The notes under the pieces were generated by a model. It was not told the DNA's origin. It ran no database searches and worked only from the letters and a program-made list of their open reading frames with translations. The position numbers were made by a program, and so were the translations under genes. A stretch of DNA of 64,000 bases. Origin: Populus alba. Lineage: Eukaryota > Streptophyta > Magnoliopsida > Malpighiales > Salicaceae. The DNA lies in NCBI RefSeq assembly GCF_005239225.2, contig NC_133300.1:1288848-1352847 (forward strand), in the 5' to 3' direction. Below, piece after piece: positions 1 to 9,504 of this stretch (position 1 is the stretch's first letter; each line of letters starts with the position of its first letter).

Positions 1-162
1 ATTAGCCAACAAAAAAAAAATATAAACAATTCCCCATTGCATCATAAAGTCTCAGCTTACCCTTAAGCTTTGCCAAAAAAAATAGAATGGACCAGGTTCC
101 TCTAAGCAAACGACATATCACATATTCTTTAATGATTCATGTCAATCTATAAACAAAACGTT

Positions 163-1060
163 TTTGGGCCAATCATTATAGGACAACGATCTGAAAGACC
201 GCTTTAGAGACCAAATTAAGAGCTTGTAGCTGCTGAAGCTCAACATCCAATGAAAGCTTGCAAAAGCCCTATCTATCTGCTCATGGATCGTTCTCGAAAT
301 CAAGAGTACCTCCTTCCCGTCAATGAAAATTCAATAAGATCACCCTTCTATTAACCAAACCACCCTCTCGTATGATTAATTTGATGCTCGGCCTGTACTA
401 ACAATCAAGTGGGAAATTTAAAGGTAAGTCGGTCTTAATGATATTGTTAATGAGTTTTCCCAAAAAAAAAAAACAATGTTAGCTTTCTCCGTCATGAGAT
501 TACTCTTAATGTTTACAAAAATAAACTCCCATGGATATTTTAAGATCTATATATGGTGGAAGCAAATACTCTTACAATAAAATAATTAAAGTTAGTTTTT
601 TAAAAAAAATATATATATAATTTCATTAATAAGTAATTAAATATTAGTGAAGTACTATATAGAAAACAAAAGTTATCCAACTTAGTTAATTTTAAATATT
701 TAAGATTATTTTGACCTTTTAAATAAAATAAATACTCACATTATATTGCAAAATAATTCTAAAATTCATCCAAAAGTTCAATACTGTTGCAAAAGTAAGG
801 TTCAACATGTTTTTTGCTTCCACATAATATTTACGGTGTGCTATTGAAACACTTTTACTTCATTTTTGGGCCAATCAGTATAGGACAGCAATCTGGAAGA
901 CCTCTTTAGAGACCAAAGAGCTTGTAGCTGCTGAAGCTCAACATCCAATGAGAGCTTGCTCATATATCGTTCTTGAAACCAAGTGTACCAAACCACTCCT
1001 GAAGATCTGAAAGCGCTGGATCCATTTCTGTTAACCAAACCACTCCTGTCTCTGCTTTGC
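163..1060. repeat. Imperfect direct duplication, ~200-bp units
   Basis: Positions 163-365 and 861-1055 are diverged copies of one sequence. Both contain the run from gggccaatca through gacc, tttagagacc and gcttgtagctgctgaagc. On the minus strand both read a similar peptide with the motif LDVELQQLQAL, and the right copy is open for 93 codons. No protein family is recognised, so this may be a fragment of an unidentified gene or repeat. Confidence 0.5.
640..860. repeat. Dispersed block also at 34.0 and 40.9 kb
   Basis: The stretch from agtgaagtactatatag to ttacggtgtgctattgaaac recurs almost unchanged at 34040-34265 and more diverged at 40905-41130. At 34 kb it directly follows an intron relic of the LRK10-like kinase, so it is probably part of the segmentally duplicated unit and not an independent transposon. 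No coding signal is seen. Confidence 0.6.
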
Positions 1061-1124
1061 AAAGTCTGCTTGGCATGTCTCTTTACAAGTTGTTGAGACC
1101 AAATTAAGTATGTTTTCCACATGT

Positions 1125-1436
1125 ATGCAATAGTCCTACGTATGAGAACAGAGTCATTTACTGGTCATCCCTTATCTTGCTAAAGGTCACGTCTATCTTA
1201 TGATCCAATTCTCCAAGTGCCTAGCCTCAAAGTTACAGCAAGTAAGTCATGAATTTTGATGTATTTTCAATCCATACACACTTTTGCAATAATATCTATA
1301 TGCTTACTTGATTGAATTATTTTTATCTGGAGGTTGTTAACGGATAATAATATCCAGTTAATGGACACAATCAATAAACTTAAAGCTTAAATAATAATTA
1401 ATACATTATCAAAATTAATAATCACTAAGCTATATT
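1125..1436 (-). pseudogene. Relic: 3' flank of a lost LRK10-like kinase gene
   Basis: This interval aligns with 19290-19600, the region just downstream of the kinase fragment at 19622-20116; the last ~60 bases also match 9430-9490 downstream of the first LRK10-like gene. The match stops at tatatt, exactly where the large LTR begins at 1437. In the other copies the next bases lead into the kinase stop codon. I infer a former kinase copy whose 3' flank was cut by the LTR. No coding sequence survives. Confidence 0.6.
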
Positions 1437-3694
1437 TATCGCACCCGACATCGCGGCAGCCCTAAAAAATTTAAAAAATCTTTGGAAAGAACGGATTTCT
1501 GGCATCCTGTTCTTTAATGTGAATATTCTTGTTTAAGGAGTCGCCACCTAGTATTACGGTCACTAGGAACCCTAACTGGTCAACAGAGATTCTATGGTAC
1601 GTGACTGGTGACGTAAAAAGAAAGATATTATCACCCCTTAAATATCCTGCCTGAGGCAGGCTGCATTGCTATTATTTGTCATTTATTGCTAACATATATT
1701 TTTTTATACCATGATGGTTTGCATATAATATTCCTGACTCTGGCGCCAGTGAATATTAAACTACGGATATTTCCAACTCTGGCATTGGTAAATATTACGT
1801 AGATATCAGAGTGAATAAATTTAAATAATTACCTTTTTTAATCCTGACTCTGACGTTGGTGAACAAATAAAAATCAATTTATTTTTTATTTTTTACTCAT
1901 GCAGATTATTTTTTATTTTTTATTTTTTTACGTAGCTAAATAAAAGTAAAAATAAAATAAAATAAAATAACATAAATTTTTATTAGTATTTTTTTATTCC
2001 TGACTCTGGCGTCAGTGAATAAACCAATAAATTTATTTTATTTTATGTTATTATATTTTTTGCATGCAATTTTTATTTTTTAGCTAAGTAAAATGCAACG
2101 AATAAAAATAATATAAATTTAAACCAGTGTTTTTATTCCTGACTCTGGCGTCAGTGAATAAACCAATAAATTTACATTATTTTTTATTCATGCATATGCA
2201 TTTTTTATTATTTTTATTTTATTTTATTTTATATTTTTTTGGGGCTGGGCTGGGCCTAATGCATTTTTTATTATTATTTTTATTTTTATTTTTATTTTTT
2301 ATTTTTTATTTTTTTATTTTTTTGGGGCTGGGTTGGGCTAAAACCCAGCCCAACATACATATCTTTGGCTGGGCTCAGCTCAGCCCACATGGGCTGGGCT
2401 GAACCCAGCCAACCCGGCTAGAAAGGGAAAAAATAAATAAATAAATAAACAGATGCACGCGTGAAACAATTTCACGCGTGCATCAACAGTGCGAAGGTAA
2501 TTAAATTACCTTCGCACTGTTCAAATGTTATTTGAACACAGAAGAGTAAGAATTTGGAAACGGGCGCACCTGTTGCTGGCGATCGAAGAAGGCTGTAGCG
2601 CTGGTGTGGCTGCTTTGATTCGGCCGATTTCCACTCTTTTCCAGGTATGCTCGCTGTCCCGCTTTTTGATTTCTCAGTTCTTGAGATGAAGGACTTTTGT
2701 TTCTCTTGAATGGTGTTCTGTCGTTTCCAGATGAAGACCAACGGATCATGGTGATGCTGGGTGTCGATAATCTTTGGTTCGGTGGTGTTTTTTTTTTTTT
2801 TTTTTGTGCTGTGATTTTTTGTTTTTTCTCGACTCTGTTTTCTTGCTATTAGCTCTGTTTTTCTGGGGTGGTTTCTTGCTCTCCTCTCTTTTTTTTTTCT
2901 GTTTTTGTTTGCTATGTTTTTCTAGGATTGCTTTGCTTTCTATGTTTTTCTTTCGTGGTTTTTTTTCTGGGTTTTTTGCCTCCTTTCTTCTGGGTTTTCT
3001 TCTTCCTTTTATAGCCAAGCTAACTCTCTCACCCTTTTGTTTTTGCAGGACTGTATTATGAATCCACGAATGAGGTTATCGGCAAAAGACTTGGTCCAAG
3101 ATCAGATTTGTTGCAGTTTATCAGCTCCCCTGATGAATCAGAAGTTCTCCTATTGAATCGTGATGGAGAAGAACACACGGCTGTTCCTTAGCAACGGTGT
3201 CGTTTTGGCTAGAAACCGGGAGTTTTCAATTTGACCCCTGAACTTTAGAAATTTTGCAATTGGACCTCTCAATCAAATAAAAATTCCTTTTAATTTTGCC
3301 CTTTTCTGGATACATTTCAATTAAATCCCTCAATGGGTGCAATGTTTACAAAACAGTCCTTAATTCCTGGATTATTCAATTTGGTCCTTAATTAATTCTT
3401 TCAATTTTGCCCTTTTTGGATAAATTTCAATTAAGTCCCTGAATTTATTTAATTAAATAAATCAAAGTTTAATTAAGTCCACAAACTTAATAATTCTTCT
3501 AATTTCATTAATTAAACTAATCCAAATTTTAAAATAAATTTCCAAACTTATTAGTTCTTCAATTTCTGATCAATTTATTCTCAAATCTGATATTTTTATC
3601 TCTAAACTTCAAAATTTGTTGTCTTAACCCCATTGTCAACTATATTTTTAATCATTGATTTTGTATTATTTATTAAAAAAATTGGGTTATGACA
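1437..3694 (+). mobile_element. Large LTR, copy A (~2.26 kb)
   Basis: It begins TATCGCACCC (family start TGTCGCACCC) and ends GTTATGACA. It shares ordered landmarks with copies at 49478-51560 and 43680-46235 (reversed): ggagtcgccacctagt at ~1540, a cctgaggcaggctgc segment at ~1650, repeated ctctggcg(c/t)cagtgaata boxes at 1730-2160, GGGCTGGGCT boxes at 2240-2420, perfect palindromes at 2452-2538, a T-rich stretch, then AT-rich sequence with caatttggtcctt-type phrases. The TG/CA-type ends and the TSDs of the other two copies identify it as an LTR. Here the flanks (atatt left, gttgc right) do not match, so this copy is rearranged or belonged to a longer element. The superfamily is undetermined because no internal domains are attached. 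Confidence 0.75.
2452..2538. repeat. Three consecutive hairpins in LTR copy A
   Basis: Hairpin 1 has perfect 15-bp arms at 2452-2466 and 2470-2484 with loop caa. Hairpin 2 has perfect 18-bp arms at 2485-2502 and 2504-2521 with one base between. Hairpin 3 has 9-bp arms at 2518-2526 and 2530-2538, overlapping hairpin 2 by four bases. Corresponding palindromes lie at the same LTR position in the other two copies. Confidence 0.9.
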
Positions 3695-3902
3695 GTTGCC
3701 CCCTCTTTATAGTATTTACGATGCAAAGATATTGAATTTTTTTTATTTTCTATAGCTTTGTGTCGTGAATTTATAAAGAAAAATAGACACAGAAAGAACT
3801 TTTGCCTCTTTTTTAGAGTCTTGAACACTTCGAAAACCAGAGATTGACATATGACTTTTATAGAGAAAACAAGTCATTTGGAAGATAGCCTATTTTTTTT
3901 TA
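3695..3902. other. Sequence between LTR A and tandem array
   Basis: This stretch starts gttgccccctctttatag directly after the LTR end. It could be internal sequence of the element to which LTR A belonged, but no primer-binding site matching a tRNA 3' end is recognised. No coding signal is seen. Confidence 0.3.
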
Positions 3903-4717
3903 TGGTCGAGGGCTCGAAGACACACTCAAAAATAAATAAGACGAGGGCTCGAAAGCGCGCTCGAATGTAAGACGAGGGCTCTTGAATGGATAAGACAAGG
4001 GCTCGAAGGCGCGCTCGAATGGAAGACGAGGGCTCGAAGGCGGGCTCGAATGGAGGTAGGATAGAAAATGCACTACCTTTGATGGTCGAGGACTCGAAGG
4101 CGCGCTCGAAAATAAATAAGACGAGGGCTCGAAGGCGCGCTCGAATGTAAGACGAGGGCTCGAAGGCGCGCTCGAATGTAAATAAGACGAGGGCTCGAAG
4201 GCGCGCTCAAATGTAAGACGAGGGCTCGAAGGCACAATCGAATGGAGGTAGGATAGAAAATGCACTACCTTTGATGGTCGAGGGCTCGAAGGCGCGCTCG
4301 AATGTAAGACGAGGGCTCGAAGGCGCACTCGAATGGAGGTAGGATAGAAAATGCACTACCTTTGATGGTCGAGGGCTCGAAGGCGCGCTCAAAAATAAAT
4401 AAGATGAGGGCTCAAAGGCGCACTCGAATGGAGGTAGGATAGAAAATGCACTACCTTTGATGGTCGAGGTCTCGAAGGCGAGCTCGAAAATAAACAAGAT
4501 GAGGGCTCAAAGGTGCGCTCAAATGGAAGACGAGGGCTCGAAGGCGCGCTCGAATGGAGGTAGGATAGAAAATGCACTACCTTTGATGGTCGAGGGCTCG
4601 AAGGCGCGCTCGAAAATAAATAAGACGAGGGCTCGAAGGCGCGTTGTAATGTAAGACGAGGGCTTGAAGGCGCGCTCGAATGTAAATAAGACGAGGGCTT
4701 GAAGGCGCACTCGAATG
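3903..4717. repeat. CpG-rich tandem array with higher-order pattern
   Basis: About 19-20 degenerate units of 28-38 bp are built on the core cgagggctcgaaggcgcgctcg. Unit tails vary (aatgtaag, aatggaag, aaaataaataag). A longer insert, aggtaggatagaaaatgcac followed by tacctttgatggtcgag, recurs five times (about 4053, 4246, 4338, 4430, 4558), giving a higher-order repeat of roughly 90-190 bp. Cores contain short foldbacks (CGAG..CTCG) and GCGCGC. Long open frames on the minus strand arise because the units lack stops; they are not treated as genes. Confidence 0.92.
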
Positions 4718-4734
4718 GTTAAAGCCACTAACTT

Positions 4735-5515
4735 TTCCCACCAAAAGAAGGGGAGGGCCTCGAGATGGCCTCCACTTCCATAGTCAAGCTCGTCTCATTG
4801 AATACATGTGTAAGAAAATCACACATGGTTTTCTGGAAAACAATCAAATGCAAGGAGTCTTCGCTTGAAGTTTCCAAGTCTTCTCTTAAATAAAGATTAC
4901 GACATATGGTCCTATCTTTTCTTTTCTTTTCTTTAACGCGAAGTTGCTGACGCAACAAACTATGGCCCCGTCAGTTGTTTTACGGAGGAAAACACTATCT
5001 AAATTTCTTAATAATTTTCGATGAAAAATATTTTTGAGTTAACAGAAAGATTTGTTTTTTGTTTTATAATAATTGATGAAATATATTTTTAGGTTGTTGG
5101 TTCCAGACATCGATGATGTGGGTAGTCCGTGTTATTTTGGGTCACTTGGTGTGACTGTCTATTGCTTAAAAATATATTAAAATATCGTCCACTTCCATAG
5201 TCGAAAGAGAAAAGTTCCCACCGAAAGCAGGGGAGGGCCTCAAGATGGCCTACACTTCCATAGTCAAGGTCGTCTCAGTGAATACAAGGAGAACTAGGCA
5301 CACAAGTGTAAGGAGTCTTCGCTTGAAGTTTCCAGGTCTTCTCTTACATAAAGGTTACGACATATCGTCCTTTCTTCTCTTTTCTTTTCTTTTCTTTAAC
5401 GCGGAGTTGCTGACGCAACAAACTGTGGCCCCGTCGGTTGTTTTACGGAGGAAAACATTATCTAAATTTCTCTATGATCCTCGATGAAAAATATGTTTGA
5501 GTTAAAAAAAAAAAA
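4735..5515. repeat. Two tandem copies of a dispersed repeat block
   Basis: Copies at 4735-5045 and 5215-5515 share ggggagggcctc, gatggcctccacttccatag, aaggagtcttcgcttgaag, ttaacgcg(a/g)agttgctgac and ggttgttttacggaggaaaac in the same order. Related pieces are at 28530-28600, 31998-32250, 40740-40830, 41205-41280 and 41516-41800. No recognisable protein or terminal structure was found. The family travels with the segmental duplications of this window. Confidence 0.7.
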
Positions 5516-5584
5516 CTTGTTTTTGGTTTTATAATTTTTGGCTAAATATATTTTCTAGAAGTTACAAATAAAAACAGAATTTGT

Positions 5585-6700
5585 TAAACGAATGTCCGGC
5601 CCGGCGGGTCTACCGGGACCAGGTCCGGCCCGGCTAGTCGACCCAGGACTCGGTCCGGCCCGGCTAGTCGACCCAGGACCCGGTCCGGCCCGGCAGGTTG
5701 ACCCGGTGGCTGGACCGATCCGGGTTTAATAAAAGACCAGCTGTGGCAACAACCCGGCCAAACCCGGAACACTTGGCTGGTCAACCCGGGCGAACCCGGA
5801 TGAGACCTGATTTTTTTTTTCTTTTCAAATGTAGGATAAAAAACTTTTTGGTTTAAATATTTTAACTTAAAATGATAATATAGTATCTTTTCAATGTGGA
5901 ATTTGAAGCCCTTTTGTATATATAATCTATGTTCACATGAAAAAAATTATATTTTTTCAATGTGGGATTTGAAACCTATTATTATATATACTCTATGTTC
6001 CCAAGGAAAAATCATGTTTTTTCAATATGGGATAAAAAAACTTTTGGTTTAAAATACTTCAACTTAAAAGGATAACATAGTATCTATTCAATGTGAATTT
6101 GAAGCCCTTTTATATATATACTCTATGTTCCCATGAAAAAAGTTATGTTTTTTCAATGTGGGATTTGAAACCCATTAGTATATATACTCTATGTTCCCAA
6201 GAAAAAAATCATGTTTTTTCAATGTGGGATAAAAAAACCTTTTGGTTTAACTACTTCAACTTAAAAGGATAACATAATATCTTTTCAAAGTGGGATTTGA
6301 AGCCCTTTCATATATATACTCTATGTTCCCATGAAAAAAGTTATGTTTTTTTAATGTGGAATTTGAAACCTATTAGTATATATACTCTATGTTTCCAAGA
6401 AAAAAGTTATGTTTTTTCAATATGGGATAAAAAACTTTTTTAGTTTAAATACTTTAACTTAAAAGCTTAACATAATATCTTTTTAATATGAGAGATAAAA
6501 ACTTTTTAAAATATTCTTTTAAACTTCAATATTTATAATATCTATAATCTATATTTACATGAATTTTTTCATATGAAATATTAAAACTTTAATTTTTTTT
6601 AATTTTTTCAGGTTAATCCGGATTGACCCGAGTTGACCCATGAAATCCGGAACCCGGCCCCTTAACAGGGTCAACTCCCAGGCCGGGTTTAATAACTATG
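5585..6700. mobile_element. Repeat element: GC-rich ends, ~197-bp tandem core
   Basis: The left end (5590-5795) is GC-rich and has a ~36-bp repeat built on ggtccggcccggctagtcga. The right end (6605-6695) has rearranged related words (gggtcaac, aacccggcc, aggccgggttt). Between them, four units of ~197 bp begin near 5832, 6026, 6223 and 6420. Each holds two half-units with tttcaatgtgggatttgaa and tatatactctatgttccca. The GC-rich ends around an AT-rich core suggest one dispersed element. Related CGGCCCGG/GGGTTGACC sequences occur at 7110-7390, 13640-13960 and 30240-30400. Class unknown. Confidence 0.6.
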
Positions 6701-7570
6701 CAATTTCGAAGGGAGATTCCACTCTGATTTGCAAAGCCTAACGGATCGCAATCACCTCCACTTCATTTGTTAGAATGAGCTGTCAAACATGCACCAACTG
6801 GATTAATCAAATTGTGCTGCACCGAACCATCTAGGTGGTGGCCCAGTGGTAAAAGCTTGGAACCAAGAGGTTTGCTCCCTCTGTGGTCTCAGGTTCAAAC
6901 CCTAGGTTGCTCATATGATGGCCACTAGAGGCTTACATGGTCGTTAACTTCAGGGCTCGTGGGATTAGTCGAGGTGTGCACAAGCTGGCCCAGACACCCA
7001 CGTTAATAAAAAAAAAAAAATTGTGCTGCACCGACTTGGTTAGTCAAACATGTACTATATAATCAACATTGTGCTAGAGGAAGGGGTTATAAATTTATTG
7101 TGTTTCTCGCAGTGTTTTTAAAATTGGTTCGACCCAAGATCCAGATCACGGGTTTTATCCGGGTTATCCGAGTCAACCCTAATTTTTTATATAAATCAAA
7201 ACGACGTTGTTTTGATAAAAAAAAATAATAATTAACGGGTTACAACTAGATTTTTGATATGGTTTTGCCAGGTTAGCCCATCGGGGTCAGTCATGTTTTT
7301 AACTATCCTTATTTTTTAATAAATGCGGCCCGGTTCTAGTCTCTAGTCAGCTGAGTCCTAGGTCGATCACCTAGGCCGAGCTGGATTTTAAAACTATGAT
7401 TTCTAGTCCTACATTTTCCACAGACAGATCTACCTTCCATATTAATACTTTTCGCATTTTTTATTGTGTCTCCTTTGTTCATATCCATAAAAATCAAAGC
7501 ATGAAACTTGACCCAAAAAAGAGATTGTTGCTATCACCCTTCTACTCGACACATGCATATTACTTTTGAT
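6700..7570. repeat. Segmental duplication block P, copy 1
   Basis: This block begins gagattccactctgatttgc and continues through gagctgtcaaacatgcacca, caacattgtgctagaggaag, tttccacatagacag-type sequence and gagtcaaagtagtat. The same order is seen at 30430-31570 and 42020-42770. A SINE sits at the same internal point in each copy. A GC-rich dispersed insert (7110-7390) is specific to this copy. No coding function is visible. Confidence 0.75.
6826..7020 (+). mobile_element. SINE with 15-bp TSD and pol III boxes
   Basis: The element is ~194 bp, with an A box TGGCCCAGTGG (6839-6849), a B box aggttcaaaccc (6891-6902) and a poly(A) tail ending at 7020. It is flanked by perfect direct repeats attgtgctgcaccga at 6811-6825 and 7020-7034. 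Internal RNA polymerase III boxes, an A-tail and a long TSD define a tRNA-derived SINE. Its 3' part (gtgcacaagctggcccagac) is shared with the elements at 30716 and 40260. Confidence 0.9.
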
Positions 7571-7679
7571 TTCATTTTCTTAAGAGTCAAAGTAGTATTT
7601 CTCGACTTCCTCACCCATCTCTATATCCTCTTCAAAAAAAAAAAAAAAAAAAAGAGAAATTAATTAGGTTATACTTTGC

Positions 7680-8045
7680 TTCCTCTCCTAATATTCCAGA
7701 TTGTTTTATTGGATACAAATTACCTTTCAGTCATAATCAAGAAAAATCATCAAATCGATGTTCTCTAGAATACAGAGCAATAAAATCAAAGTATTATCTC
7801 AGAAGCTGGCAAAACTTTTGTACACCAACTTTCATCCATACAGGTCCCTTACAAACTACGTATGGGTAGCTCTTCCAAAACCAGAGTGGACTCAAGCTAT
7901 AATTATAGAAATGAAGGCATTGCAGAAAAACGAAGCATGGAGTCTTGTTCCCCAACTCAAATGAAAGAAAACTATCAGGTGCTAGTGGGTGTTTTGTATC
8001 AAACACAAGGCAAATGGGATCACTGAAAGATACAAAGCTAGACAT
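7680..8045 (+). pseudogene. Copia reverse-transcriptase relic
   Basis: The plus strand reads PEWTQAIIIEMKALQKNEAW then SLVPQLK, a stop, and in continuing frames WVFCIKHKANG and ERYKARHV. These match the start of a Copia RT domain (W..A..EEM.AL..N.TW.LV, then WV..IK...DG..ERYKARLV). The copy is broken by stops and lacks the YVDD core. A sister fragment is at 42890-43160. Confidence 0.75.
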
Positions 8046-9430
8046 GTAGAAAACAATAAACTAAAACATAGCGAAGTTGAATAAAATTTTATTCATTTGG
8101 GTGTGTGTCAATATAAGACATTTACTCTCTTATATTTGCTAAATTTTATTTATTCAAATATTTTTTTATTTAATCAAACTATAATAGATCATACATTATT
8201 TTCTTCGTTTTTCTCCTCTGCTTCTCCCCTGTTCCTTTTTGCTTCCTCTCTCTGTTTTGTTCTTCGTTTTTCTGCTCTGTTTTTCTTCCTCTCTTTCTCT
8301 TCTTTCTTTTTTTTTTTCCTGTTCTTTCTGTTTCTCTGATACAAAAGAAACTTAGATCATACATTATTTCCTAGATATAGAAAAAGAAAGGTAACAACTT
8401 CGATAAAATAAGTTGATGATACAATAATTACAAACAATGATGCAGAAGAAATTCAAATACTTGGAGAAAATATATGACAGCTAAGTTTGAAATAAAGAAC
8501 CTTACTAAGAGACTAACCAGTTTCGATCTGGAACACCACCATGGAGAACTAAACGTTGAGTTTGGACCATGAAAATCTGGATGCCTCTTGTTTGAGTTTG
8601 GAAAGAAAGGTGCTGAATGTCAAACGTTCACCGCCCTTCTTACAGTCCATTCACTACCTCTCCTCCAAAACGTAAGGTCTCCTGCTTTTTTGGGGGTTAG
8701 ACACCGAGAGTAGACAACCAATAAATGGCTCGAAACAGAACACAAGAAAATATTTAGTAAAATTATTTAACAGATATATACTCGACATTACCTCCTTATC
8801 CATTAGATCAAATAACTATTTGCACTTTCAGCCCACAGAATGCAAGATTCGTAGAAAACAGAACTAAATTATAGCCATGATACTGACAGCTATTTGTTTT
8901 AAAAAGTAACAAATAACAAAACCTTACCGCTAAAAGTCAGTAACATCCCAATCATTACAAATGGTGAAGCTAAACATGCCATGAATACGATCAATAACAT
9001 GACTTGAATTCAAGTCAAGAATACATTCCAGTGGTCAAAACCACCTTATCCACTGTAGGACGTCGATCTCAAAACCTAAATAATTTTTTACATATTCTTG
9101 AATTTTATGGTGTTATTTTTTATGATTTTATATGTTTATTTGAGCGTTTCTCATTAAAATAGAACATAAATCGATGGTGGTGATAAATCATTTTCCTAAA
9201 GATTATCCTCAAATTCATTTATACGTAAATTCGTTAAAAACTATTATTTGTTTCAAAATCCAATATTTTTTTTGTCTCTTAAGGACAGTGATAAATCACA
9301 ATATATAATGGTGAGTGGTGGCATGGCCCTTATTCAATTAGTGTTAGAATTTTTGGACAAATGTAGATTTGGCCATGAAAGGATAAGCACGGAATCCTTC
9401 AGGAACAATATCCAAGAGAAAAGACAATAG
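8046..9430. other. Intergenic: low-complexity DNA and duplicated fragments
   Basis: 8200-8340 is a C/T-rich tract. 8785-9035 matches 48310-48560, and part of it (catgaatac..., ttgaattcaagtcaagaatacattcc at 8976-9030) derives from the exon 9 / intron 8 boundary of the ILK-like gene at 52549-55926. 9030-9120 (ccactgtaggacg..., tatggtgttat) recurs at 18970-19050. No open frame here resembles a known protein. Confidence 0.5.
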
Positions 9431-9504
9431 AGGATAAGCTTAAATAGTTAATACATTATCAAAATTAATAACCATTAAGCTATATTATCTTCATCATCTC
9501 ATCA

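Noticed and set aside
2127..3061. Phe/Leu-rich and Lys-rich open frames
   Set aside because: Translation of T-tracts and A-tracts inside LTR copy A; no conservation of frame in copies B or C.
3903..4717. CRISPR-like regular repeats
   Set aside because: Units are degenerate and contiguous without unique spacers, and the DNA is plant nuclear.
3900..4728. Long Ser/Pro-rich open frames on the minus strand (up to 142 codons)
   Set aside because: They are products of a stop-free tandem repeat; the same repeat is open in several frames and has no conserved start or splice context.
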